A stretch of DNA of 58,082 nt from an uncultured Acetatifactor sp. (GTDB lineage: Bacteria > Bacillota > Clostridia > Lachnospirales > Lachnospiraceae). The notes beneath the pieces were generated by a model. That model made no database searches, had not been told where the DNA came from, and was given only the letters and a program-made list of their open reading frames with translations. The stretch lies in contig CAJTPN010000018.1 in the NCBI GenBank assembly GCA_910578185.1, positions 12,632 through 70,713 on the forward strand. The letters run 5' to 3'. Positions 1 through 7,862 of this stretch are shown here, piece after piece. A program made the translations under genes and the position numbers. The first letter of the stretch is position 1; each line of letters starts with the position of its first letter.

Positions 1-369
1 ATATATATCCGCCCCCTGCTTTCGTACAATGTCCAAAAGGAATCTTTCCAGACTACATCTCTCAATCTGAACGAAGTAATCCTTCTGGGCCATGTTAAAC
101 TTATTCACAGCACGGCTTATCGGTGACCAGGCCTCTACCTTCCAAAATGTGCCCAGCGTAATGACTTCCCTTCCTTCCGGAATGTACTGCCCCGATGTGG
201 AAGCCTGGGGCGGTTCTTCCTGGCCGGATTGCGTCCCGCTCCCCACGGTCATGTTGTCTTGCTTTCCCGACGGCCCACCTGATTCGCCCGTCCCGCAGCC
301 CGAAAGACAAAGACAAAACAATAAAGCGATGATCAATACCATTTTACATAAAATCTTCTCTGCCATCAT
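1..369 (-). CDS. Extracellular solute-binding lipoprotein, N-terminal part (runs off window)
   Basis: An open frame on the minus strand runs without a stop from an ATG at 369 (a second in-frame ATG is at 366) to the window edge, giving 123 residues. The N-terminus is a lipoprotein signal: a short charged start, a hydrophobic stretch and a lipobox ending LSGCG, followed by a Gly/Ser/Gln-rich linker. The next part (REVITLGTFWKVEAWSPISR, then an AVNKFN-type stretch) has the look of the first beta strand and helix of a family 1 ABC solute-binding protein, where the mature domain begins with strand-then-partner-search helix. An AAGGAGGT ribosome site lies 5-8 bases upstream of the ATG pair. The substrate cannot be inferred from this fragment; sugar or oligosaccharide is the commonest for the family. 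The remainder lies outside the window. Confidence 0.75.
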   Translation of the reverse strand, partial: MMAEKILCKMVLIIALLFCLCLSGCGTGESGGPSGKQDNMTVGSGTQSGQEEPPQASTSGQYIPEGREVITLGTFWKVEAWSPISRAVNKFNMAQKDYFVQIERCSLERFLLDIVRKQGADIY

Positions 370-423
370 ACGAAACCTCCTTGCCAAAATAGATTACTTT
401 CAGGAAGCTTGACAAATATCCAT

Positions 424-449
424 TGGAATCCCTTTCATTGAAATTCCAA
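424..449. promoter_or_regulatory. Inverted repeat in the solute-binding protein leader (possible operator)
   Basis: TTGGAAT (424-430) and ATTCCAA (443-449) are perfect inverted arms around a 12-base centre, downstream of the predicted promoter and about 55 bases before the start codon. The size and place fit a repressor operator of the kind that controls sugar-uptake genes. No regulator gene is visible nearby, so this is inference. Confidence 0.4.
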
Positions 450-488
450 GAAATTATGTTATGCCCGATACTTCCTCTTGACAAGTTC

Positions 489-517
489 AGTATATCACAT
501 AGTATTATATAAAGCAA
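489..517 (-). promoter_or_regulatory. Predicted sigma-A promoter of the solute-binding protein gene
   Basis: On the minus strand, TTGCTT (512-517) and TATACT (489-494) are separated by exactly 17 bases. This leaves a leader of about 110 bases before the ATG at 369. A second, weaker candidate, TTGTCA-17-TAACAT, lies just downstream. Confidence 0.6.
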
Positions 518-872
518 TATACTATTTTAATTATTCTCTCAATATAGACACATAAAGGGATGAAAACTATAACATTCTCATCCCCACAATTGTCCTCACT
601 TATACCAATGCAGAAAACTTTTTCTACCCAAAACAGCTTCTGTATAAAACGCTGTATTATGATAAGATGTGAATACAGCCCTGTAATAAAATATATGATC
701 GTACACTATAATTTGCCTTATACCTTGGGAATTCTTTTCCGAAATAGAAGAAGATATATTCATTTTTGACTGTGATTCCTTTACCCTCATGTGGCTTACC
801 TGTAAAATTATTTTATTTAAACCTTCCCACATGGGCCGGAATCAGGCACATCATTTTTTATCCATCCTGAAA

Positions 873-2186
873 TTAGCGATTCGCGGCACGGCTTCGGCTT
901 CTTACCGCCGACAGGGAGGATGACGCTATGCTCCAGAGTGCCATCACCGTGACTCCCATAATCCTGAACGTAAACTCGCAGTGAATCGCCGTATGGTTCT
1001 GTGTCAAAATCAACCATCCCAAAGGAAACAGCGCTGCCGCCGACAAACAGACCATGCAAATACCCCATGACGCGCTGCGGGCCCTGACCAGACACCACAA
1101 AAAGGCCAATACCGCTGCAGCGGCAATCAGCCCAAACACAATCCCATATACCACAGTATCATACTGTTCCATAACGGCCCGGAATGTCCTGCCTATACCT
1201 GAAGAAAAGGAGGCATAACCGTCCAGCGGGGACGTTCGAAACAAAACGGCCCATGCAGCATTTCTCAGAGTCCCCGTCCGACAGGTAATTTCCGCCACAA
1301 CCCACTTCATTCCCCACATACCGATATATCCCGCCGCCCAGCAGACACAATTCCAGAAAGCCTGAAACAGATTATCATGCCACTTTCGCTCCGATTCCTG
1401 CGACAACAAAAGCCACACGCAAAGAGGTACCCCAAGCGTAACAATGGGATAAGTCAGAAAATCCATATAGGATGTTGTAATTCCCACCAACAAAAAAAAT
1501 TCTTCCTGCCAGTTTCTTTCTTCCAGCCGCTCAAAAAACCACAGCAGGACAAGCACTGCCAACAATGTGATGCTCCAGCAGGTAGAAAGCGTGAGAGAGA
1601 ACCATATGCGCAAAGGCTTCATAAACAGAAGCGTAAAGAAAATGCCTGCACCAACGGAAGCTTTTCCTTTATAACAGGCCGAAATGATCACGGCAAACAA
1701 CAATACAATATGGAAAATAACCAGAAGTGTCTCCACATGTCTCCAAGACATACACAGGAGCAATGGTTTCAGAAAGACCAGGTATCCATGCCAATATCTC
1801 GAATACTCTTTTAAGTACATATCATCCGGCGCCATATCAAAAAAAGCACCCAGCGATTCCTCAGTGCGCCATGTGGTATCTGTGTCGTCCTGCAGGTCAT
1901 GATGATAGATATACATAGCATGTGACCATGGCCCTTTCCCATCCACCCGTTCCAGTGCGTTCTGAACCATCAGACAGTCCGTAAAGCTGTCTTTGAGGCT
2001 TACGATCTTTTTCCTCCAGACATCGCCCGCTGGGTCCTCTTCGATATCTATCATCTCATACAGTGATTCCGACACATGCCTTCTGGCAGGCTCCACCGGG
2101 AGCCAGAATATGAATGTCAGCAGAAGGGAACCCGCAATTACACTGCACAGTAAAAGAAGAATTCCGTTTCGTATTCTTTTTTTCAT
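873..2186 (-). CDS. Polytopic membrane protein of unknown function
   Basis: This gene encodes 437 residues with a positively charged N-terminus (MKKRIRNG), a first membrane helix, and a soluble extracytoplasmic segment of about 110 residues rich in acidic residues and Trp. Roughly eight to nine further hydrophobic helices follow, and the tail is basic. That layout (helix 1, an acidic outer loop, then a helix bundle) is reminiscent of GT-C type glycosyltransferases and of the large unknown membrane proteins common in Lachnospiraceae. I do not recognise a catalytic motif, so no activity is assigned. The ATG at 2186 is preferred over a TTG at 2207 because AGGGGA lies 8 bases upstream of it. It follows infA by about 100 bases on the same strand, a place where rpmJ and rpsM usually sit. 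Confidence 0.7.
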   Translation of the reverse strand: MKKRIRNGILLLLCSVIAGSLLLTFIFWLPVEPARRHVSESLYEMIDIEEDPAGDVWRKKIVSLKDSFTDCLMVQNALERVDGKGPWSHAMYIYHHDLQDDTDTTWRTEESLGAFFDMAPDDMYLKEYSRYWHGYLVFLKPLLLCMSWRHVETLLVIFHIVLLFAVIISACYKGKASVGAGIFFTLLFMKPLRIWFSLTLSTCWSITLLAVLVLLWFFERLEERNWQEEFFLLVGITTSYMDFLTYPIVTLGVPLCVWLLLSQESERKWHDNLFQAFWNCVCWAAGYIGMWGMKWVVAEITCRTGTLRNAAWAVLFRTSPLDGYASFSSGIGRTFRAVMEQYDTVVYGIVFGLIAAAAVLAFLWCLVRARSASWGICMVCLSAAALFPLGWLILTQNHTAIHCEFTFRIMGVTVMALWSIASSSLSAVRSRSRAANR

Positions 2187-2290
2187 TTCCGTTTCCCCTG
2201 CTTCCAAATTTTAGCTTGTAACGTTCAACCCACTCTCCACGGACCTTTACTGTGCCGCGCCATGTGACCGAACCGTTGTCATGTCTTTGT

Positions 2291-2509
2291 TTATTTATCT
2301 CTCCAGATAATACGTCCCTTGCTTAAGTCATAAGGAGAAAGCTCCAGGGTCACCTTATCTCCAGGCAGAATACGGATAAAATTCTGGCGCAGCTTACCGC
2401 TGATATGCGCAAGCACCCTGTGCCCATTTTCCAATTCCACCTGAAACATGGTATTGGGCAGCTTTTCCACAACAGTACCCTCAATTTCAATTACATCGCT
2501 CTTAGACAT
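2291..2509 (-). CDS. infA: Translation initiation factor IF-1
   Basis: The 72-residue product has the full length and sequence signature of IF-1, a single S1-like OB fold that binds the ribosomal A site with IF-2 and IF-3 during initiation. Recognisable pieces are the VIEIEGTVVEKLPNTMFQVE start, the GHRVLAHISGKLR centre and the ILPGDKVTLELSPYDLSKGR end. GGAGGAAGTGT precedes the ATG. It is 15 bases downstream of the KOW protein gene and belongs to the adk-map-KOW-infA run. In most relatives rpmJ and rpsM follow; here a membrane protein gene does. Confidence 0.97.
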   Translation of the reverse strand: MSKSDVIEIEGTVVEKLPNTMFQVELENGHRVLAHISGKLRQNFIRILPGDKVTLELSPYDLSKGRIIWRDK

Positions 2510-2524
2510 ACACTTCCTCCATCT

Positions 2525-2809
2525 TTAATCATTGTTACAGCCCACACGGGCAAGTTTATACATTTTCAGCGCATACCTGATTTCTTCCGCAAATACCTTC
2601 TCGCCTCTTTGCAGCTTCTCAAGCAATGCCCCCTCCACGCTTCGTTTTATTGGCTGAATATGTTTTTTTCGCTTCTTTTTCAGCTTATCAGGGGGCCTTA
2701 AATCACCATCGCACAGAAACACAAAATCCCCTTCCTGTCCCATGATAACATACAACGTATCCTTGTCATGCCCTGCCTTTGAGGTGGCAAATTGTCCGAC
2801 CATATCCAT
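2525..2809 (-). CDS. KOW-domain RNA-binding protein (L14e-like)
   Basis: This is a 94-residue basic protein. The first half (VGQFATSKAGHDKDTLYVIM) is a KOW-type strand pair like that of archaeal/eukaryotic ribosomal protein L14e. It is followed by a Lys-rich segment (DKLKKKRKKHIQPIKR) and a helical tail. Proteins of this type sit between map and infA in many clostridial ribosomal operons and are presumed ribosome- or rRNA-associated, with no settled function. The chosen ATG at 2809 has only a weak ribosome site; an in-frame start 92 bases upstream would add 30 residues that do not look conserved. Confidence 0.85.
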   Translation of the reverse strand: MDMVGQFATSKAGHDKDTLYVIMGQEGDFVFLCDGDLRPPDKLKKKRKKHIQPIKRSVEGALLEKLQRGEKVFAEEIRYALKMYKLARVGCNND

Positions 2810-2953
2810 TCTTTTATTCCATTCTCATTGATGCGCTCCGGCACACGGCAGGTCAACCCACGCCCTAGCTGCGCGCTTATCGTTTTACTATTTCTTCTCA
2901 TATTTGGTCTGCTGATTGAACAGTTTAGTGACGCGCGAAAACCATACCGCTGA

Positions 2954-3706
2954 TCAGCAGACTGTCAATATCTCTGGTTCTCCGTCCGTGATCAAAATCG
3001 TATTTTCATAATGTGCGGACAACGAACCGTCTTCCGTCACCACGGTCCAGTTGTCGTCAAGCCATTCCACATCCGCCCTGCCCATATTAATCATGGGTTC
3101 AATGGCAAGGGTCATGCCCTGACGGAGCTTGGGTCCTCTTTTTACCTGTGCAAAGTTAGGCACCTGAGGATCTTCGTGAAGCTTTGTCCCTACGCCATGC
3201 CCCACCAAATCTCTGACAATACCGTAACCATAAGGTTTCACATATGCGGCAATGGCATTGGAAATCTCAAACAGATGATTACCTGCTTTTGCCATCTTTA
3301 TACCTGCAAAAAAACTTTCCCTGGTCACATCGATCAACTTCCGCGCTTCCGGACTGATCTTCCCTACACCGTGGGTCCTGGCCTCATCGGAATGATACCC
3401 TTTATAAATCATCCCCGCATCCAGGCTGACAATGTCCCCCTCCTGTAAAATGCGGTGTTTGTTCGGAATGCCATGCACCACCTCATCGTTTACAGACACA
3501 CAGATACTGGCGGGATACCCGTTATAATGAAGGAAGTTTGGTATCCCTCCCAGCTTGCGGATTAAACTGTCTCCCTTGATATCAATTTCCCTGGTAGACA
3601 CCCCGGGGCGTATCATTTCTTCCAGTTCCTTATGTACTATTGCCAGCCGTCTGCAGGATTCCCGAATCAGCTTGATCTGTTCCTCAGTCTTTATTATAAT
3701 CGCCAT
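2954..3706 (-). CDS. map: Methionine aminopeptidase, type I
   Basis: The gene encodes 250 residues, the usual length for a type Ia enzyme. It removes the initiator methionine from nascent proteins using a two-metal centre. The metal ligands are visible in order: the Asp in VSLDAGMIYKGYHSDEART (two Asp), the His in GHGVGTKLHEDPQVPNF, the Glu in EPMINMG and the Glu in HYENTILIT. There is no N-terminal zinc-finger extension. It lies between adk and the KOW gene on the same strand, as in the end of the spc ribosomal operon. Confidence 0.97.
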   Translation of the reverse strand: MAIIIKTEEQIKLIRESCRRLAIVHKELEEMIRPGVSTREIDIKGDSLIRKLGGIPNFLHYNGYPASICVSVNDEVVHGIPNKHRILQEGDIVSLDAGMIYKGYHSDEARTHGVGKISPEARKLIDVTRESFFAGIKMAKAGNHLFEISNAIAAYVKPYGYGIVRDLVGHGVGTKLHEDPQVPNFAQVKRGPKLRQGMTLAIEPMINMGRADVEWLDDNWTVVTEDGSLSAHYENTILITDGEPEILTVC

Positions 3707-3765
3707 GATAACCTAACTTCCTAACTCAACATTCTCCCGGCTCCATTCGCCGGTTTTTAAGAATT

Positions 3766-4407
3766 TTATGCCAAAACATTTGAAATTGCATGAAATACGT
3801 CCTGCATATCCACAGTGCCGTCCACAGATTTCAAAATTCCCTTCTTCTCATAGTAGTCAATAAGCGGCTGGGTCTGGTCATGATATACTTTCAGACGATT
3901 CTGAACCGTTTCCTGCCTATCGTCGTCCCGAAGAACCAGCTGACTGCCGCAGCTGTCGCATATCCCCTCCTGTTTGGGCGGAATATGTTCGATGTGAAAA
4001 GTAGCCCCACACTTGAGACAGGCACGCCTGCCGGACATCCTCTTGACAATATTCTCATCCGGCACATCCACATTCACCGCATAATCAATTTTTTCGTTCT
4101 GCTTTTCCAATGCCTCATCCAATACCTGTGCCTGTGGAATTGTCCTGGGAAAGCCGTCCAACACATAACCTTTGGCACAATCCTCCTGGGCCACTCTGTC
4201 CAACAGGATTTTAACCGTCAGCTCGTCGGGCACCAACAATCCCTGATCCATATATTGTTTTGCTTCTGCTCCCAGCTTCGTACCATTCTTGATATTGGCA
4301 CGAAAAATATCTCCCGTTGAAACATGAGGAATTCCATACCTCTGTGCAATCATCTTAGCCTGGGTACCCTTACCGGCACCAGGTGCTCCCAACATAATAA
4401 TCTTCAT
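3766..4407 (-). CDS. adk: Adenylate kinase
   Basis: This 213-residue nucleoside monophosphate kinase interconverts ATP + AMP and 2 ADP. The P-loop GAPGAGKGTQ is at residues 7-16, the AMP-binding segment HVSTGDIFRA follows, and DGFPRT precedes the LID. The LID carries a four-cysteine zinc site (CLKCG and CDSCG), typical of Gram-positive long-form enzymes. The start MKIIMLGAPG is chosen because it is the family's standard N-terminus and has GGGGCGGA just upstream; a longer open frame adds 16 residues that do not fit. It is followed by map after 59 bases. The gene before it is guaB rather than secY. Confidence 0.96.
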   Translation of the reverse strand: MKIIMLGAPGAGKGTQAKMIAQRYGIPHVSTGDIFRANIKNGTKLGAEAKQYMDQGLLVPDELTVKILLDRVAQEDCAKGYVLDGFPRTIPQAQVLDEALEKQNEKIDYAVNVDVPDENIVKRMSGRRACLKCGATFHIEHIPPKQEGICDSCGSQLVLRDDDRQETVQNRLKVYHDQTQPLIDYYEKKGILKSVDGTVDMQDVFHAISNVLA

Positions 4408-4549
4408 GATTCCGCCCCATTTCTTCGATCTTACGACTCCGAAAAGCCAACTCATTTCTTATTGTAACTACTTTTTCAAAAGTTTGCAATATCTATCCTG
4501 TGAAAAACTGAAAAAATCATAACCTTTTGGTAACAGTTCAGACAGCCAA

Positions 4550-4575
4550 ATACCCCGCAGCAAGCTACGGGGTAT
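4550..4575 (-). terminator. Hairpin downstream of guaB, probable weak terminator
   Basis: ATACCCCG (4550-4557) and CGGGGTAT (4568-4575) form a perfect 8-bp stem with a 10-base loop, 17 bases past the guaB stop. On the minus strand it is followed by only a short TTT, so termination may be partial and adk could receive read-through. Confidence 0.5.
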
Positions 4576-4591
4576 CATCAAATCTGCCTTA

Positions 4592-6052
4592 TCACTCGTC
4601 CACACTGTAGTTTGGCGCTTCCTTGGTAATATGAATATCATGGGGATGACTCTCTCGCAGGGAAGCGGCGGAAATCTTGACAAACTTTCCGTTCTCTTTC
4701 AGTTCCTGGATATTGTGCGCCCCACAATATCCCATGCCGGAACGCAAACCTCCCAACAATTGAAATACCGTGTCTTCCAAATCACCCTTATATGCAACGC
4801 GTCCTTCCACGCCCTCCGGCACAAGCTTTTTCGCATTTTCCTGAAAATAGCGATCCTTGCTGCCATTCTCCATTGCGGCAATGGAGCCCATGCCGCGATA
4901 CACCTTATATTTTCTTCCCTGGAACAGCTCATAATCCCCTGGGCTCTCCTCACATCCTGCAAACATGCTGCCCATCATACATACGTTTCCGCCCGCCGCA
5001 AGCGCTTTGGTGATGTCTCCCGAATACTTGATGCCGCCGTCGGCGATAATGGGAATATCATACTCTTTTGCCACCTCATAGCAATTCATAATTGCCGTAA
5101 TCTGAGGCACGCCGATACCTGCCACCACGCGGGTGGTACAGATGGACCCCGGTCCAATACCTACCTTCACCGCATCCGCACCGCTTTCGATGAGATCCTT
5201 CGCGGCCTCTCCGGTTGCCACATTTCCTGCAATCACCTGCAAATCCGGATACTTTTCCTTGATCATCCTCAGACAGTTCAACACATTCTGCGAATGTCCG
5301 TGGGCGCTGTCCAGTACGATAATATCCACTTTAGCATCAACCAGCGCCGCCACCCGCTCCAGCACATTGGCCGTAATTCCAACGCCTGCGCCGCAAAGCA
5401 GCCTGCCCTGTTCGTCCTTTGCCGCCAGCGGATATCGAATGGTCTTCTCGATATCCTTAATGGTAATCAGGCCTTTCAGATTATAATCCTTATCCACGAT
5501 GGGAAGCTTTTCCTTCCTGGCCTGCCCTAATATCTTCTTTGCCTCCTCCAGCGTAATCCCCTCAGGCGCCGTGATCAGCCCTTCGCTGGTCATGGATTCC
5601 TTGATCTTCTTGGTAAAATCCGTCTCAAACTTCAGATCACGGTTGGTGATAATGCCCACCAGTCTGCGTCCTTCCGTAATGGGAACACCGGAAATTCGAA
5701 ACTTTCCCATCAGCGCGTCCGCATCTGCCAGAGTATGTTCGGGAGTCAGAGAGAACGGATCCGTGATAACGCCATTTTCCGACCGCTTTACCTTGTCCAC
5801 TTCTTCCGCCTGCGCTTCGATCGACATGTTCTTGTGAATGATACCGATACCGCCCTGTCTGGCCATTGCGATTGCCATACGATGCTCGGTCACGGTGTCC
5901 ATGCCCGCGCTCATCATGGGGATGTTCAGCTTAATCTTCTTCGTCAGCCAGGTAGTCAAGTCAACCTGGTTGGGTATCACCTGCGAATACGCAGGAACCA
6001 GCAGAACATCATCAAAAGTAATGCCTTCACCGATAATCTGTCCCATTTTCAA
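4592..6052 (-). CDS. guaB: Inosine-5'-monophosphate dehydrogenase
   Basis: This 486-residue enzyme oxidises IMP to XMP with NAD, the first committed step of GMP synthesis. The TIM barrel begins with EGITFDDVLLVPAYS, and a CBS pair is inserted at about residues 95-210. The catalytic loop GIGPGSICTTRVVAGIGVPQ carries the active-site cysteine, and the flap region is KDRYFQENAKKLVPEG. GGAGG lies before the ATG. The gene has its own promoter (6174-6202) and ends before the hairpin at 4550. Confidence 0.97.
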   Translation of the reverse strand: MKMGQIIGEGITFDDVLLVPAYSQVIPNQVDLTTWLTKKIKLNIPMMSAGMDTVTEHRMAIAMARQGGIGIIHKNMSIEAQAEEVDKVKRSENGVITDPFSLTPEHTLADADALMGKFRISGVPITEGRRLVGIITNRDLKFETDFTKKIKESMTSEGLITAPEGITLEEAKKILGQARKEKLPIVDKDYNLKGLITIKDIEKTIRYPLAAKDEQGRLLCGAGVGITANVLERVAALVDAKVDIIVLDSAHGHSQNVLNCLRMIKEKYPDLQVIAGNVATGEAAKDLIESGADAVKVGIGPGSICTTRVVAGIGVPQITAIMNCYEVAKEYDIPIIADGGIKYSGDITKALAAGGNVCMMGSMFAGCEESPGDYELFQGRKYKVYRGMGSIAAMENGSKDRYFQENAKKLVPEGVEGRVAYKGDLEDTVFQLLGGLRSGMGYCGAHNIQELKENGKFVKISAASLRESHPHDIHITKEAPNYSVDE

Positions 6053-6173
6053 TCCTCCTGATTCCAGTTTAGTCCCTTACATCCGAAAACCGTGTCCAAA
6101 CGTACTCTTTTCAGAATGCATCCGGTTTCCTTACGGGGACTGCCTATGTTGCCGAATAATTTTAATTCCCATG

Positions 6174-6202
6174 AGTTTACCAGAATTTACAAATTATGTC
6201 AA
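6174..6202 (-). promoter_or_regulatory. Predicted sigma-A promoter of guaB
   Basis: On the minus strand, TTGACA (6197-6202) and TAAACT (6174-6179) are spaced by 17 bases. The predicted leader to the guaB ATG is about 115 bases. I do not recognise a purine riboswitch in it. Confidence 0.7.
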
Positions 6203-6209
6203 TCAAAAT

Positions 6210-6716
6210 TTAGTCCGCATAAATTTTTCTGGGTGAGGTATTCCGCATCACCTTGATCATTTCTGCAGAAGGACTCAAAATGATCTTCCTGCCGCCTTCA
6301 TAATACATCACATAGCGAAGATCCGGCTGAAGCTCCTCGCCGATGCTGTAATCGCTCTGCTTTGCGTCACGATTCTTAAAATTGTCAAGATGATAGCTCT
6401 TGATAGGCGCCAGTATTTCCATCCTGTCAAGGCTGAAGGTTCCGATGCGCTTTCTCTTGCTTTTCGCCATCACCTTATCTATCACCAGTTCCTTGTCCAG
6501 ATAAAGATATTCGTACTCCAGATCCGTATATAAGTTGACAAAATAAGCCCCCGCACCGGTGATAACCGGAAGGACTATAATATAGGGGATCAGGGTTCCC
6601 ACCACAATAAATGCCAGCACGAATATAACCGTCAGCACAATCAATAAAATCTTAAAAAATTTGCCTATAACAGAAGGCTTTGCCTTTACCAGGCATTCCA
6701 CATAAGTATCGCTCAT
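6210..6716 (-). CDS. Small membrane protein of unknown function (resembles DUF6106)
   Basis: This is a 168-residue protein. After a short N-terminus (MSDTYVECLVKAKPS), two adjacent hydrophobic helices span about residues 20-63. The C-terminal 105 residues form a soluble, mixed alpha/beta domain rich in Lys and Tyr, with a bacterial PH-like feel (LYLDKELVIDKVMAKSKRKR). From memory this matches a family of uncharacterised clostridial proteins labelled DUF6106; that assignment could not be checked. It is transcribed divergently from the gene at 6986 and ends just upstream of the guaB promoter. Confidence 0.65.
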   Translation of the reverse strand: MSDTYVECLVKAKPSVIGKFFKILLIVLTVIFVLAFIVVGTLIPYIIVLPVITGAGAYFVNLYTDLEYEYLYLDKELVIDKVMAKSKRKRIGTFSLDRMEILAPIKSYHLDNFKNRDAKQSDYSIGEELQPDLRYVMYYEGGRKIILSPSAEMIKVMRNTSPRKIYAD

Positions 6717-6847
6717 CTCACATACCTGTCCTTTATTTAATAATTGTTTATCAATATAATAACCTATCTTTTTTCAACTTTCAAGATACCTTTCTCAACT
6801 CGTCCCTTTATTTATCCTTTTTTTAGATTCTGGTTAGATACGCATCC

Positions 6848-6876
6848 TTGACATTCCCCCGGCAAGCTCGTATCAT
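6848..6876 (+). promoter_or_regulatory. Predicted promoter of the membrane-anchored protein at 6986
   Basis: TTGACA (6848-6853) and TATCAT (6871-6876) are separated by 17 bases. The leader of about 100 bases contains two small potential hairpins: CACCG/CGGTG around 6905-6917, and ACGG/CCGT around 6928-6948. I could not match it to a known riboswitch. Confidence 0.65.
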
Positions 6877-6985
6877 ATACAGTAACCCAATGAGTTATGG
6901 CGCACCGGTCCGGTGTCAGTCCAAACGGTTTCTCTAAAAGCCGTGCCCCTGGGAGATCATAACAATGTGAAAGGTGGTATTAGCC

Positions 6986-7738
6986 ATGCCGGTAATGGAT
7001 GAATTTAAAGAAGAACGGGAATCGTTAAAGCACGGAACCTTTAAGCAAAAATTTTCTTATTTCTGCGATTATTATAAATGGCATGTCATCGTCACCATAG
7101 CGGCGACGGTCTTTGTGATTTCGCTGATCGTTCAAATTGTGACCAGAAAAGATATCGTTTTTTACGCCGCCGTTATCAATGGGCTGGAAATGCCAAACGC
7201 AACGGAATATGTCCAAAGCTTTGCTGAATATGCAGGAGTGGACACGGATAAAAATCAGGTTCTGCTTGACGCCTCCCTGCATCTGAATTTCAGCGTCCTG
7301 GATCAGCAGACCATCGGCTCAAGTCAAAAGCTGGTGGCCTATATCGCCGGCAGGGATGTGGACGTCTTCATAGGAGACGAAACTGTCATGGAAAGCTACG
7401 CCAACAACGAAACCTTTCATGATCTGAGCAAGTTTCTCTCTCCGGAACAATACACAAAGTGTGAACCCTATTTCTATTATATAGATCAGGCGGTGGTGGA
7501 TGAGAAAATGGCCGCCCAAAAAACCATGAATAACGATTATATCGCACAGTACCCTGATCCAAGAAATCCTGAAGCTATGCGCAATCCCGTTCCAGTGGGT
7601 ATCTATCTGGACAACACACAAGCTCTCAAAGACAATTATTATTATGAGGAAGACAAGGACATTATCCTATCTGTGGTTGCAAATACAGAACGGCCGGAAA
7701 CCACTTCCAAATTTATTGATTTCCTGTTAGACAACTGA
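6986..7738 (+). CDS. Single-pass membrane protein with extracytoplasmic domain, unknown function
   Basis: This 250-residue protein has a cytoplasmic N-terminus of about 35 residues (MPVMDEFKEERESLKHGTFK), one membrane helix at about residues 38-58 (WHVIVTIAATVFVISLIVQI) and about 190 outside residues. The outside part (YIAGRDVDVFIGDE, then FHDLSKFLSPEQ) has the flavour of a periplasmic-binding-protein-like or substrate-sensing fold, but I cannot name a family. AAAGGTGG lies 10 bases before the chosen ATG; an in-frame GTG at 6974 is less likely because it sits inside that site. It is one of only two larger plus-strand genes and converges on gatB. Confidence 0.7.
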   Translation: MPVMDEFKEERESLKHGTFKQKFSYFCDYYKWHVIVTIAATVFVISLIVQIVTRKDIVFYAAVINGLEMPNATEYVQSFAEYAGVDTDKNQVLLDASLHLNFSVLDQQTIGSSQKLVAYIAGRDVDVFIGDETVMESYANNETFHDLSKFLSPEQYTKCEPYFYYIDQAVVDEKMAAQKTMNNDYIAQYPDPRNPEAMRNPVPVGIYLDNTQALKDNYYYEEDKDIILSVVANTERPETTSKFIDFLLDN

Positions 7739-7862
7739 CGCAAGCTCCCTGCATGAGACAGGTGGATGGCAAAGCGTATATTGTGTGCCTTTCATTTATT
7801 GGCCGGCAATTAGAAATGCCCCGAGGATCAAATATCCCAGCGTCCTTTTAAGACATTGTGCT

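Larger units (their letters stand above)
370..872. other. 503-base intergenic stretch
   Basis: Apart from the promoter and inverted repeat near 424-517, no convincing gene is seen. The region is AT-rich. An imperfect inverted pair, CCCTCATGTGG (784-794) and CCACATGGG (827-835), lies beyond the stop of the membrane protein at 873 and could form a long-looped 3' structure, but it lacks a T-run and is not a classical terminator. Short open frames here have no ribosome site. Confidence 0.5.

Noticed and set aside
560..832. Two short frames in the first intergenic region
   Set aside because: AT-rich, no ribosome site, on opposite strands over the same bases.
4631..5530. 299-codon plus-strand open frame within guaB
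   Set aside because: Antisense to a complete, well-conserved guaB; typical shadow in a high-information gene.
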